A stretch of DNA of 64,000 nucleotides from assembly GCA_020247305.1 (NCBI GenBank), contig JADCJE010000093.1, positions 32,168 through 96,167 of the forward strand, read 5' to 3'. This stretch comes from Phycisphaerales bacterium. GTDB lineage: Bacteria; Planctomycetota; UBA1135; UBA2386. The notes below the pieces were generated by a model. The model did no database searches. It had not been told where the DNA came from and was given only the letters and a program-made list of their open reading frames with translations. A program made the position numbers and the translations under genes. Each line of letters opens with the position of its first letter. Position 1 is the stretch's first letter. Shown here piece after piece: positions 29,682-40,200 of this stretch.

Positions 29682-32600
29682 TCAACGCGGGCTGTCAGGG
29701 GCGCCTTCGCCCGCACCAACGCCGTCGCCGAGCTCGACGCGCAGCCGCCATTGGCCGGCAACCTCGAAGGCGCCGGTCGCGATCAGTTCGAGCGGCCCGC
29801 CAGACGTGCGCCAGACCTCGCTGGTGCGCAGCACCTTGGACTCCGGCGCCGAGCGGGTCACACCCCATTCGAACTCGCCCCGCTGCAGCGGCAGCGGCGG
29901 GATGCGGACGTCGTGGCCTGATTCCACATGTCGCAGCGACACCCAGTCCGACCACGCGCCGTCCACCCGTTCCCGATACCAGATGTACACGTCGTGCCGC
30001 GGCGGGTCGCCGCGCCAGACGAAGCGCACCTCGGTGCCGATGCGCACCGGCAGGCGCACGACCGGTCGTTTGTCGGCAAGCAGGGCGACGCGCAGTCCAC
30101 CCACCAGCGGACCACTGTCGACGACGAACACGTCGATGGCGCGGCGCTGCGCATCGAGGCCATCGATGCGGAAGCGCGTCTCGCCCGGTTCGAGGCGCAG
30201 GGCGTTGCTCATGCCGAGCACGCGCATCGTCGCCGGCAGCTCACCGCCGGTCTCCGGATCGACCCAGCGCGCGCCCTGGTCGGCGAACGAGTGCATCAGC
30301 GTGATCGGCCGCGCGCGCGCCGCTGCGGGCAAGGCGGCAAGATCGAGCTCGCCGCGCACCGACGCAACCGGTCCTGGGCGCAGGTCGAGCTCGACCAGGT
30401 CGTCACCCTCGGGCACGTCGAAGACCTCCATGTAGGTGTGCGACTGCGCGCTGGTCGCGACCAAAGCCCAGCGCCCCGGCGGCAGATCCGCCGCCGTGAC
30501 GCGGCCGATGCCGAGCTCAACGGTCGCCGGGCTGCCGCCGCGAACCGCCGTGAGCGTGACGGCGCGCGGATCGACCGGCCGCCGCTCCCGATCGAACAGC
30601 CGCGCGACGAGCCGCGCCCCGCCGAGCGCGGGCAGCTCGACCGCGGCCGTCGTGGCGTCCGGCGTCAGGGCGTGCCGCACCGTCTGCCATGCCCCGGCGC
30701 GCGTCAGGCTGCGCACGACCAGTTCATCCGTCTCGCGTCGGACCACCATGCGGAAGCGGCCGAACGCGTCGGTGACGGCGCGTTGCTGGCTGCGTTCGGA
30801 ACGGACTTCGGCGTCGCGGACGGGACGTCCGCCGCGGAGCACGGCGCCGCTGACGACCCGGCTCCGCGACAGTGCGACGACCTCCGGGAGGGGGCCGTCG
30901 TCGAGCTCGAAGGTCGCCGGGAGGAACCCGTTCGCGGCGATGTGCACCGCGGTGGCACGCACCCGTGGCGAAGGCAATTGCACGGTCAGGCTCCCATCGC
31001 CGTCGGCGGTTGCCTGCGAGAACGGCCGGCCGCCGACGGTCACGCGACCTTCGATCGCAGTCGGCGGCGCGCCCACTGCGGCGACGGCGATGCGCACCGG
31101 CGCCTTCGCCGGCAGCGGCACGACCTCCACGTGCACATGGCCGCGACCATTCGGCACGACCTGCACTTCGTGCGTCGTGCGCAGGCCATCGCCGGCGGCG
31201 GGATCGACGGTCACGATGACCGGCCAGCCGTCGGGATACGCGTCGTCGGCAGGGAGACCCCGGAAGGAAACCGCGCCGCGCTCGTCGGTCGTGGCCGCAA
31301 CCGCCGCCGCAAAGGCGCTGTCGGCGCCGAGCAGGCGTTCGCTCCACGCGCCGTCGTAGACTGCGTCGAGCGGCCGCCACGAAACCCGAGCGCCCGGCAG
31401 TGGCGCGCCGGCGCGCGTCACGGCCACGGCGAGCTGCGCGGCGGGCCGCAGGTCGATCCGCACGCGCCGCTCGCTCGCCTGCCGCGTCAGGGGCGCCCAG
31501 GCCCAGCCGCAGCCGTCCGGCCCCCATGCGACCAGCCGGTCGACGCCCTCGCTGCACGCGAGGCGATCGGCCACTGCCAGCTGCCCGCGCGCATCGGTCG
31601 TGCCGAGCTGCTGCCACGCTCCCGTCGACGCGGCGAAGGCGACGCGTGCGCCGGCGGCGGCGCGGCCGTCGGCGGCGACGACAGCGACATCGAGCCGCGT
31701 GCCGCGCGCCAGCAGCACATCGCCGAGATCCAGCGTCTCGCCATCGACGGGCAGGCCCGGCTGCAACCGGAAGGCAATGCTCTCGGCGACACGTCCGGCG
31801 ACGCGCACCGTCAGTCTGGCGTCGGCTTTGGCGGCGTCCGGCACGACGAGTCCGGTCGCAAACGCGAACGCTCCATTCGGGTCAGCGGCGAGGTTGCGCA
31901 CGATGTCGCCCGCGTCGAACGAGATTGCCGCAGCGCCGAGAGGTTCGCCGGACTCCAGGGCGACGATCCGGCCCCGGACGACCATGCCAGCCGGCGGTGG
32001 TGGCGCGAGCGGGCTCGCGTCGGCGCGCGTCGCTTCCGGCACGGCTGGCGGCTGGTCCCGCAGCGCCGGCGCGTCGGCCGCGGCCACGGTTGCGACGCCG
32101 CCGGCTGCCTCTGTGGGCGTCGGGCCCGGCGGCTGCAACCCGATCCAGGCGACGACCAGCAGGGCGGCGGCAGCGAACAGCGCGGGTGTGGCCATCGCCG
32201 GCGGCGCCAGGGGCCCTTCGCGCGCCATCAGCACCTGCCGCACGTCGCCAGGCGTCAGCAGCGCCAGCGCCCAGGCCGAACGTCCGCCGTAGCGGCCGTC
32301 GAGTCGGGCGCGCAGCAACTCGAGTCCGCGCTTGTGGCGACTGCGCACCGTCTCGAGGTTGGTCTGGGTGCGTTCGGCGATTTCGCGCAGGTCGAGGCCG
32401 TCGAAGTAGTGCAGGAACAGCACGGTCGAGTACTTCTCGTCGAGTTCGAGCAGAGCCTCCGAGACGCCCCGCTGCGCCTCGACGCGCTCGGCCATTTCGA
32501 CCGGCGAAGGGACCGCGCGCTCGGTCGCCGCCAGCAGCTCGCGACGCATGCGGCGGCGCTTGCCGCGTTGTTCGTCGAGGAACAGGTTGCGCGCGATCCT

Positions 32601-32768
32601 GCCGAGCCATGACCGTGCGGCCCGCGGGTCGCTCGGGTTCCTGATGCAGGCGACGAGCGTACTCTGCACGAGGTCCTCGGCGCCGGCCTGTTCACCGGTC
32701 AGCTTGCGGCACAGCCCACGCAGCCATTCGGTCTGTTCGAGCAGGCGGTCGATGTTGGGAATGCTCAT
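29682..32768 (-). CDS. ECF sigma factor fused via TM helix to a large carboxypeptidase-regulatory-like/beta-sandwich domain region
   Basis: Sigma-70 region 2 (EQAGAEDLVQSTLVACIRNPSDPRAARSWLGRIARNLFLDEQR) and region 4 (LREIAERTQTNLETVRSRHKRGLELL), then TM (ATPALFAAAALLVVAWIGL), then repeats such as VRGRIVALESGEPLGAA. Confidence 0.85.
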   Translation of the reverse strand: MSIPNIDRLLEQTEWLRGLCRKLTGEQAGAEDLVQSTLVACIRNPSDPRAARSWLGRIARNLFLDEQRGKRRRMRRELLAATERAVPSPVEMAERVEAQRGVSEALLELDEKYSTVLFLHYFDGLDLREIAERTQTNLETVRSRHKRGLELLRARLDGRYGGRSAWALALLTPGDVRQVLMAREGPLAPPAMATPALFAAAALLVVAWIGLQPPGPTPTEAAGGVATVAAADAPALRDQPPAVPEATRADASPLAPPPPAGMVVRGRIVALESGEPLGAAAISFDAGDIVRNLAADPNGAFAFATGLVVPDAAKADARLTVRVAGRVAESIAFRLQPGLPVDGETLDLGDVLLARGTRLDVAVVAADGRAAAGARVAFAASTGAWQQLGTTDARGQLAVADRLACSEGVDRLVAWGPDGCGWAWAPLTRQASERRVRIDLRPAAQLAVAVTRAGAPLPGARVSWRPLDAVYDGAWSERLLGADSAFAAAVAATTDERGAVSFRGLPADDAYPDGWPVIVTVDPAAGDGLRTTHEVQVVPNGRGHVHVEVVPLPAKAPVRIAVAAVGAPPTAIEGRVTVGGRPFSQATADGDGSLTVQLPSPRVRATAVHIAANGFLPATFELDDGPLPEVVALSRSRVVSGAVLRGGRPVRDAEVRSERSQQRAVTDAFGRFRMVVRRETDELVVRSLTRAGAWQTVRHALTPDATTAAVELPALGGARLVARLFDRERRPVDPRAVTLTAVRGGSPATVELGIGRVTAADLPPGRWALVATSAQSHTYMEVFDVPEGDDLVELDLRPGPVASVRGELDLAALPAAARARPITLMHSFADQGARWVDPETGGELPATMRVLGMSNALRLEPGETRFRIDGLDAQRRAIDVFVVDSGPLVGGLRVALLADKRPVVRLPVRIGTEVRFVWRGDPPRHDVYIWYRERVDGAWSDWVSLRHVESGHDVRIPPLPLQRGEFEWGVTRSAPESKVLRTSEVWRTSGGPLELIATGAFEVAGQWRLRVELGDGVGAGEGAPDSPR

Positions 32769-32890
32769 GATCTCGGGTGGCGCGGCCGGCCAGTGGCCGC
32801 AGGTGCGCGGCCCGCGGCGCAGCCGGTCGGTCCTTGCGTGCTCGCCGGCCGGCGCAGCCGGCGTCGCATCGGCGAAAGACGTCGAGGGAT

Positions 32891-32935
32891 CGTCACGAAC
32901 GGAACGTGCGCCGGGCGGCGTGGCAGTTCGTGACG
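32891..32935 (-). terminator. CGTCACGAAC-N25-GTTCGTGACG stem-loop with an inner CGCCG/CGGCG stem
   Basis: Perfect 10-bp outer inverted repeat immediately 3' of the Kelch gene and upstream of the ECF-fusion gene. Confidence 0.55.
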
Positions 32936-32942
32936 CATGCGC

Positions 32943-34367
32943 CTAGAAGCCGATCGTGAACTCGAGCGCGTTGCTCGTCAGCACGGGCAAGGGGAGCGGG
33001 AACGGCAGGCTGTCGGCGGCAAGCACCTGCAGGAACACCCGCAAGCCCAGCAGCGCGCTGCCAGCCGGGACGGGCAGCGGGGCGTCGAAGGCGCCGTTCG
33101 CGGTGGCAACCGGATTGATGAGATCGGCCGAAGCCAGCAGCGGGCATGCGCCGGCGAGGCCGAAGCTGCTGAGGGGCGCAGGCAGCGGCGTGCTGCCCTG
33201 GAACTGGTCGGACAGGCCCAACGTCAGCACGGTCAGCCCGGCGTCAGACAGATTGCGGCCGCGCACGGTGAGGGTCGTGCCCGGAATCGGGCGATCCGCG
33301 CCGACGACCGCGAGTTCGGGGCTCGCCAGCGGGTTGAACAGGTTGAGGCAGCCGTCGCCGCGCGTGGCCGAGAGGTTCTGTCCCGGCACTTCGCGGCGCA
33401 GGGCGCGGTTGGTGTTGGCCAGCACACTGCGGATGATGACCTGGCCCTGAGCGATGTCATAGGCCGCGACGGCGTCGGGCGTCGTGGCGAGGTCGCCGCG
33501 CAAGGTCGCCTGGCTCCACGACTGCGTGATGAGATCGAACTCCCAGACGTCGCTCAGCACATCGACCTGCAGCCCCTGCACGGAGCCGACCGACACGAAC
33601 TGGTTGCGCTCGCCGCCTGCGAGCACGAAGCGGATGGCCACGGGATCGAAGGTCAGCGCGGCGCGGTAGCGCGGCGATGGACCCGCTCCGGGCAGCAGCT
33701 GCCAGTTGCGCTGCGAATAGAGCCAGGTCTCGTCGGACTGCAGATCCGGCCCCTGCAGCCCGCCGAACAGCAGGCTGGGCCCGCTGGGAGTGCTCGCAAA
33801 CGTGGCTGCCGACCGCGGCGTCGGCGCCGCCGAAGGCGTGCGCAGCGTCCAACGAGCGCCGTCGTACGTCCACGTCTCCGCCGTGTACGAGCCGTCAGCG
33901 AGGTTGCCGCCAAACAGCATGACCTCCTGGCCGATCGAGTCGTAGCCGACGACCATGTTGATGCGCGGACTCGGCGCATTGGTTGTCGCGATCCTCGCCC
34001 AGGCGACGCCGTCGAATTCCCAGGTCTCATTGGACGGAGAGCCGTCAGGGAAGGAGCCGCCGAACAGCACGATTCGCTGGCGCAGCGCGTCGGAAGCGAT
34101 GCCGTAGCCCGAGATCACGGTCGGTCCGCCGGACGCCAACAGGTCCCAGCGGTCGCCGGTGAAACGCCACGTCTGGCCGTTGGCGAAGGCGACGGGCTGC
34201 AGGTCGAGCAGCGACGTCACCATGCCGCCGGCGCCGACCAGCTGCGGCTCGGCCCCGATGCGGCCGGCGTTGCGGATCACGGAGAAGGGGGACTGGGCGA
34301 CGGCGAGCGTCGCTGCCAGGCCGGCGGCGAGGCCGACGGACGCGAGGGGTCGAAGGAGGTCGTTCAT
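32943..34367 (-). CDS. Secreted Kelch-type beta-propeller protein with a C-terminal accessory domain
   Basis: Repeated blades: RIVLFGGSFPDGSPSNETWEFDGVAW..., EVMLFGGNLADGSYTAETWTYDGARW...; signal peptide. Confidence 0.8.
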   Translation of the reverse strand: MNDLLRPLASVGLAAGLAATLAVAQSPFSVIRNAGRIGAEPQLVGAGGMVTSLLDLQPVAFANGQTWRFTGDRWDLLASGGPTVISGYGIASDALRQRIVLFGGSFPDGSPSNETWEFDGVAWARIATTNAPSPRINMVVGYDSIGQEVMLFGGNLADGSYTAETWTYDGARWTLRTPSAAPTPRSAATFASTPSGPSLLFGGLQGPDLQSDETWLYSQRNWQLLPGAGPSPRYRAALTFDPVAIRFVLAGGERNQFVSVGSVQGLQVDVLSDVWEFDLITQSWSQATLRGDLATTPDAVAAYDIAQGQVIIRSVLANTNRALRREVPGQNLSATRGDGCLNLFNPLASPELAVVGADRPIPGTTLTVRGRNLSDAGLTVLTLGLSDQFQGSTPLPAPLSSFGLAGACPLLASADLINPVATANGAFDAPLPVPAGSALLGLRVFLQVLAADSLPFPLPLPVLTSNALEFTIGF

Positions 34368-34520
34368 GCCCTCAAGACGCCACGGGGGTCGAAGCTGGTG
34401 CAGGATCGCAGCGAAATCCGCAGCAGGCCATGCGGTCAACCGTGCGTGGGCCGCCGTCGCGGCGGCCTGGACCAGTGCCCGGCGCCCGGTGGCGTCGTCG
34501 GGACCGCCGCCGCGCGCTCG

Positions 34521-35741
34521 TCACCGCCGCCCGCTCGCGAGCCGCAGCGACTCAGGCGCGCGACGCAGCTCGTGCATCGCCCACAGGCCCACCGCCGGAC
34601 CGAGCGCCAGCAGCGCGAAGGTCCAGCCGAACCCGCAGGCGTCGGCCAGCACCGGCACGACCTGGATCGACGCCAGCGTCAGCAGGAAGCCGCACGCGGT
34701 CTGCGTCGTCAGCTGCGTGCCGACGTACTCCGGTTCGGCCAGTTCGCTGACGCTGGCGCTGAACTGCGCCGAGTCGGCGACCACGGCGAAGCCCCAGACG
34801 CAGCAGACGGCGAGCGCGAGCAGCGGCGACACTTCGGCCGCGAAGCCGACGACCAGCGCGCAGCCGCCGCTGATCCACAAGCTGAGGCTCGCGGTGCGGG
34901 TGCGGCCCCAGCGGTCGGCGAGCGCGCCGGCGAGCACGCTGCCTAGGCCGCCCAGCGCGATCGCGACGAACGCCGCCAGCGACGCGGCGGCCGGCGACCA
35001 GCCCGCCGGCGTGAGCACGCGCTGCAGGAACAACGGCGTCCACGTCCACATCGCATACAGCTCCCACATGTGGCCGAGGTAGCCGAGGTTGGCCAGCCGC
35101 AGCGGGCGATGGCGGAAGGCCTGCGCCATCTGCCGCAGCTGGAACGGCGGCGTGCGCGCCGCGAACGGGCCGCGCTGCGCGACCCCGAGCGCCAGCAGGG
35201 CGCCGGCGACCGCAAGCGCGCTGGCGCCGTAGAGCGGCGGCCGCCAGTCGTCGACTGCGCCGAGCGCGCGCAGCAGGTTGGGCGCCGCCGAGCCGACCGT
35301 CGTCGCAAACACGACGATGCCGATGCCGAGTCCCCGGTCGCGCTGCGTCCACGACGCGACGAGCCGCATGCCGACGGGATAGACGAGCGCACACGCTGCG
35401 CCAGTGACGAGCCGCAGCAGCAGCAGCACGGGCAGCGACGGCTCGCACAGCGGCGCCGCCACCGTGGCCGCCGCGCCGGCAAGGCAACCGCCCGCCATCA
35501 GGACGCGCGGCGCCGCGCGGTCGGCGAGGTTGAGCAGCGCGCTGCCCAGCGCGCCCAGCACGAAGCCCAGCTGCACGGCCATCGTCAGCCAAGCGACCTC
35601 TGCCGGCGCGAGCTGCAGGTGGCGCTGCATCGCCGGGGCCACCGCGCTGACCGAGAACCACACGCTCATGCCGAGCAGCGACGCCACCGAGACGCCGCCG
35701 ATCGTCGACCACTTGCGGGCAGGGGAGACGTTCATGGGCAT
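34521..35741 (-). CDS. MFS transporter
   Basis: Twelve-TM-like hydrophobicity; GALADRWGRTRTASL MFS loop motif. Confidence 0.85.
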   Translation of the reverse strand: MPMNVSPARKWSTIGGVSVASLLGMSVWFSVSAVAPAMQRHLQLAPAEVAWLTMAVQLGFVLGALGSALLNLADRAAPRVLMAGGCLAGAAATVAAPLCEPSLPVLLLLRLVTGAACALVYPVGMRLVASWTQRDRGLGIGIVVFATTVGSAAPNLLRALGAVDDWRPPLYGASALAVAGALLALGVAQRGPFAARTPPFQLRQMAQAFRHRPLRLANLGYLGHMWELYAMWTWTPLFLQRVLTPAGWSPAAASLAAFVAIALGGLGSVLAGALADRWGRTRTASLSLWISGGCALVVGFAAEVSPLLALAVCCVWGFAVVADSAQFSASVSELAEPEYVGTQLTTQTACGFLLTLASIQVVPVLADACGFGWTFALLALGPAVGLWAMHELRRAPESLRLASGRR

Positions 35742-35831
35742 GCGATCACGCGGCGCGCCGCACGGCGACGGCGCTGCGGATCCTGCGCCACGCGCCCGGC
35801 TGCGTCCACCTGCGGATCACCGACGCGCTCG

Positions 35832-37232
35832 TCACTTCGCCGCCGCCGCGTACACGGCGCGCCCCGCATCGCACTGCGCGCGCAGATCGGCGAGCGTCGC
35901 CGCGTGCGCCGGATCGGCGGCGAGGTTCTGCGTCTGGTCGAAGTCGGCGACGTGGTCGTACAGCTCCTCGACGACGGGCTGTTGGTCGATCCACCGCAGG
36001 TACGTGTGGCGCTCGGTGCGCAGGCCCTCGCTGCGCGGGATGCGTGCATGCACGAAGCGATGCTCGTAGAAGAACGACCGCCGCCAGTCCGCGGGCGCGT
36101 CGCCGGCGAGCAGAGGCCGCAGGCTGCGGCCCTGGTGCGCCGGCGGCACGGCGACGCCAGCGAGGTCGAGCAGCGTCGGCGCGAGGTCGACGTTCAACGC
36201 CATCGCCGCGCAGCGCGCGCCGCGGCGCGCGGTCGGCGCGCGCGGGTCGACGACCAGCAGCGGCACGCGGATCGACGGCTCGTACGCGTACCACTTGTCG
36301 GCGAAGCCGCGCTCGCCGAGGAAGTAGCCGTTGTCCGACGTGAACACGATCACCGTGTCGTCGGCCATGCCGCGTTGCCGCAGCGCGTCGCGCAGCCGGC
36401 CGACGTTGGCGTCGACAGCCGCGATCAGACGGTGGTAGCCGCGCACCATGCGCTGGTACTTCTGCGGCTCGTCGAAGCGCCAGCCAAAACGCACGCGGCT
36501 CTCCGAGCTGCGCAGGAACGCAGGCAGTGCTGCGAAGAACGCCGGATCCATCGTCGCCGGCGGCGCAAAGTCGACGCCTTCGTACAGCTGGTCGAACGCG
36601 CTCGGCCAGACGTACTGGCGCGGATCGCCATCCTCGGCGTGCGGTTCGTGGAAGCTCACCGACAGGCACCACGGCTGGTCGGCGCGGCAGCCGGCGAGAA
36701 ACGCCAGCGCGCGGTCGCCGGTGTGATCGCACCGGTGCCGGAGGGCGCCGTCGGGCCCGGGCTTCCCGGCCGGCGGGCCGCCGATCGGCTCGAACACGTC
36801 GAACATGCGCGCGGGCGCGCCCTTCGCCGTGCTGACGCCAAACTTGCCGACGAAGCCAGTGCGGTATCCCGCCTGCTTCAGCAGCGCCGGGTAGCTGACG
36901 GCGACGGGCGCGTCGCCGAGCGGCGGCGTGCCGAACGTGAAGCCGTGCGTGCCCTCGTACTGGCCGGTCAGGATCGACGCGCGCGACGCCGCGCAGATCG
37001 CCGTCGTGACGAAGGCGTTGTGAAAGCGCACGCCGTCCTGCGCCAGTTGGTCGAGGCATGGCGTGCGCAGCCGCGCGTCGCCCATGCTGCCGAGGCTGTC
37101 CCAGCGCTGGTCGTCGGTGACGACGACCAGCAGGTTGGGCCGGCGCGTTGCCGACTGGCGGCTCGCGACTGCGCAACCCGCGGCAACGACGGCGAGCGCG
37201 AGGGCCGCGAAGACGACGAGGCGGCGCAGCAT
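35832..37232 (-). CDS. Sulfatase (lipoprotein signal) with CAASR formylglycine-type motif
   Basis: RPNLLVVVTDDQRWDSLGSMGD, AICAASRASILTGQYEGTHGF; lipobox-like VAAGC. Confidence 0.9.
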   Translation of the reverse strand: MLRRLVVFAALALAVVAAGCAVASRQSATRRPNLLVVVTDDQRWDSLGSMGDARLRTPCLDQLAQDGVRFHNAFVTTAICAASRASILTGQYEGTHGFTFGTPPLGDAPVAVSYPALLKQAGYRTGFVGKFGVSTAKGAPARMFDVFEPIGGPPAGKPGPDGALRHRCDHTGDRALAFLAGCRADQPWCLSVSFHEPHAEDGDPRQYVWPSAFDQLYEGVDFAPPATMDPAFFAALPAFLRSSESRVRFGWRFDEPQKYQRMVRGYHRLIAAVDANVGRLRDALRQRGMADDTVIVFTSDNGYFLGERGFADKWYAYEPSIRVPLLVVDPRAPTARRGARCAAMALNVDLAPTLLDLAGVAVPPAHQGRSLRPLLAGDAPADWRRSFFYEHRFVHARIPRSEGLRTERHTYLRWIDQQPVVEELYDHVADFDQTQNLAADPAHAATLADLRAQCDAGRAVYAAAAK

Positions 37233-37280
37233 CGCCGCACGATAGCCGCGCGCGCGGCTCTGCGCCGCCGGCCGCTCCGT

Positions 37281-40200
37281 TCAGCGCGCCGGCTGCACCG
37301 ACACGACGACCTCGTCGAGCGATGGCGCCAGCGAATCGACCTGGAACTCGCCGCGGTAGCGCAGGCCGGCGTCGGTCGTCAATTCGAGCGTCCAGCGGCC
37401 GACGGCGAGCGTCGGCGCGTAGCGATACGGCAGTTCGACGCGCGGATCGAAATCGCCATCGTCGTAGATCGCGCCATCCGCGCCGCGCAGCACGTACTGC
37501 ACGCGCTGCGGCGCTCCCCACGCCGGCGTCGGCAGCGGGAACCTCAGCTTGCGCCGCACGGCCGGCGGCACGACGAGGTCGAGCGTCGTCAGTTCGCCGG
37601 CCTTCACGTCGAGCTCGCCGCACTGCCACGCGCCGGCTTCCTCGAGGTACCGCCAGCGCCAGCGGCCGACCGGCCAAGGGCATGGCTGGCCGTCGGCGCT
37701 CGGGCCGAAGCGCTCCGAGCCGACGGCGTCAGGGCCCTCGACGCGCTCGAAGAACAACCGCGGCTCCACCGCCGCACCGCCGCCGGGCCGCACGACGCGC
37801 ACCGCGACCTGACCCTGGGCCGGCAGGCGCAGGTCGCCGAGGTCGCGCGCTTCGCCGACGGCGAGCGCCGCGACGGGGAAGCGCTCTTCCGCATCGCTGT
37901 TGGCGGTCTGCACGGAGAGCACGTAGTCGCCCGCCGCCAGGTCGAGCACCTCGAAACGGCCGTCGCGCACGTCGCCATGCGCTTCGAGGCGACCACCGGT
38001 GTTCATGGCCCTGACGGTGAGCCCGTCCACCGGCGCGCCATCCGCAGTCAGCACGCGGCCGCGCAGCGATGCCGACGTCGGCGCGGACTCCGGCACGACG
38101 ACGATGCCGAGCACGCCCGGCGCGGACTCTGTCGGCCAGGCGACCGCAACCGGTCGATCGCCCAAGCCGCGATGCACGAGCACGCGAGCTGGCCGCACCG
38201 CCGGCGCCGGCAGCGTGAGCCTCCCGTCGGCGTCGGCCTGCACGGCCATCGCGAACGCATCCCCGTCGACGCTCGCCCACCACCCGGCGAGCGGCGTGTG
38301 CATCGCGTCGACGAGCCGGAGCGGATACGCAGCGAGCCGCTGCACGACGACGCGCCATTCGCCAGCTTCGACGGCGAGATCGCGTTCGACGTGGCTCGGC
38401 ACGATCTTCGGTCCTTGGACGCGCAGCGCCTGCATGGTCGCGGGCGCGCTGCGGAAGCCGAAGCAGCCGGCTTCGTCGGTCACGCGTTGGATGCCGTACG
38501 AACCGCCGAGCAGGACCTGGACGCCGGCGACCGGAGCGCCGTCCTGGTCGACGACGCGGCCGCGCAGCGCGACGCCGCGCGGCAGCACGACGCGCACCGG
38601 GTCGCGCACCGCGCTCGTGTCGGTGAGCACCAGGGTGGCCGGCGCGTGGCCGTCGGCATGCACGACGACGTCGATGCGGCCCGCAGGCAGGTCCGGCACG
38701 ACGAAGCCCCCGGCGCGGTCCGTGGCGACGAAGGGCAGCGGGCGGCGCTCGGGAGTCGCCAGGCCCGCCCCTCGGCCGGTCTCCGGGATCGCGCGCACGC
38801 GCGCGCCCGCGAGCGGTCGTCCGTCCGCGTCGAGGACGATGCCGACGAGGTCGCCGCGCGCTGGCTGCAGCGTGATCGTCAGCGGCGCCGACGTGCACGG
38901 GCGCACTTCTGACGCCGCGAAGCCGGGCGCCTGCGCCTGCACCAGCGCCATGCCGATCGTTTCGAACGCGAAGGAGCCGTCGCCGGCGGCGACCGCGACC
39001 TTCACGGCCGGCGTGCGCACGGAGTGGCGCGTCAGGCATAGAGCCGCGCCCGAGGCCGGCGCGCCGTCGGGCCGACGCACGACGCCGGTGACGCGCATCG
39101 GCGCGATCTGCCAGCGGTCGACCAACCGCGCATCGCGCGCCACCTGCAGTTGCTGCAGCGACATCGCTTGCTGCAAGCGCAGCTCGACCTCCGTCGGTCC
39201 GGTCGCTTGCGCCTGGATGCGCGCGCGCGCCGTGGCGGTGACGACGTCGTACACCGCGCGCGGCGCCACCGCGAACCGTGCGACGCCGTCCGCCGCGGTG
39301 GCCGCATCGATCGCGTCGAACACGAGGTCGACGTCGCCGCGCACCGGTTCGAGCGTGACGATGCAGCCGCTCACCGTCGTGCCGTCCGGACGCAGCACGC
39401 GGACGCGCAGTTCGGTGGCGTCCGCCGCCGCCGCGAGCGGCGCGCTGGCCGCCGGCACTGCGTGCCGCGTGCCGACCTCGTCCGCCGGCGATGGCGCACC
39501 GAGGTCGGCGACGACCACGGGCGCGCTCTCGCCGACGCGATCGACGGCGATCGGCGGCGCGGCGACCGGCGGCCACGCCGCGAGGCCGACGGCCAGCGCC
39601 GCGGCGGCGACGGCGGCGACGAACCACTTGGCCAGGGCGCCGCCCGCTGCGCCGGCGGCGACCGCGACGGGCACGGCGCGCGCGCCGTGCTGCAGCACCG
39701 CCTGCCGGACGGCGGCGAGCCCGCGCTCGGGCAGCATCGCGACGAACCACGCGACGAGCGCAGGCGGCAGCAGGCCGCGCAACGTCTTCAAGCCGCGGTG
39801 CAACCGCATGCGCACGGTCCCCGGCGGCAGGCCGAGCGCTTCGGCGATCTGTGCGGGCTGCAGGCCGTGCTGCAGCTGCAGCAGCACGACGCTGCGCTGC
39901 TCGTCGGGCAGCCGCTCGACGTGCGTGCGCAGGCGTTCGACGAGTTCGCGCCGCTCGCTCTGGTCGAGCGGCAGATCCGCGGGATCCACCGGCTCGGCGC
40001 CAGCGCCTTCGTTCGGCGTCGGCAACGCGACCTCGCGCCGGCGCGCGCGCCGATCGTGCAGCTTCTTGCCGTGCAGCGTCAGGATGCCGACGAGCCACGG
40101 CAGCAGCGGCCGGCTCGCGTCCCATTCGCCGCGCTTCTCGATCGCCGTGACGAACGTCGCCTGCAGCGCGTCCTCGGCGTCGGCCGGGTGGCCGGTCAGG

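Noticed and set aside
29928-32612. 894-aa plus-strand ORF
   Set aside because: Antisense of the ECF-fusion gene; composition dominated by His/Arg/Gly/Ala.
35070-38912. 1280-aa plus-strand ORF
   Set aside because: Spans MFS, sulfatase and ECF-fusion genes in antisense; no domain signal.
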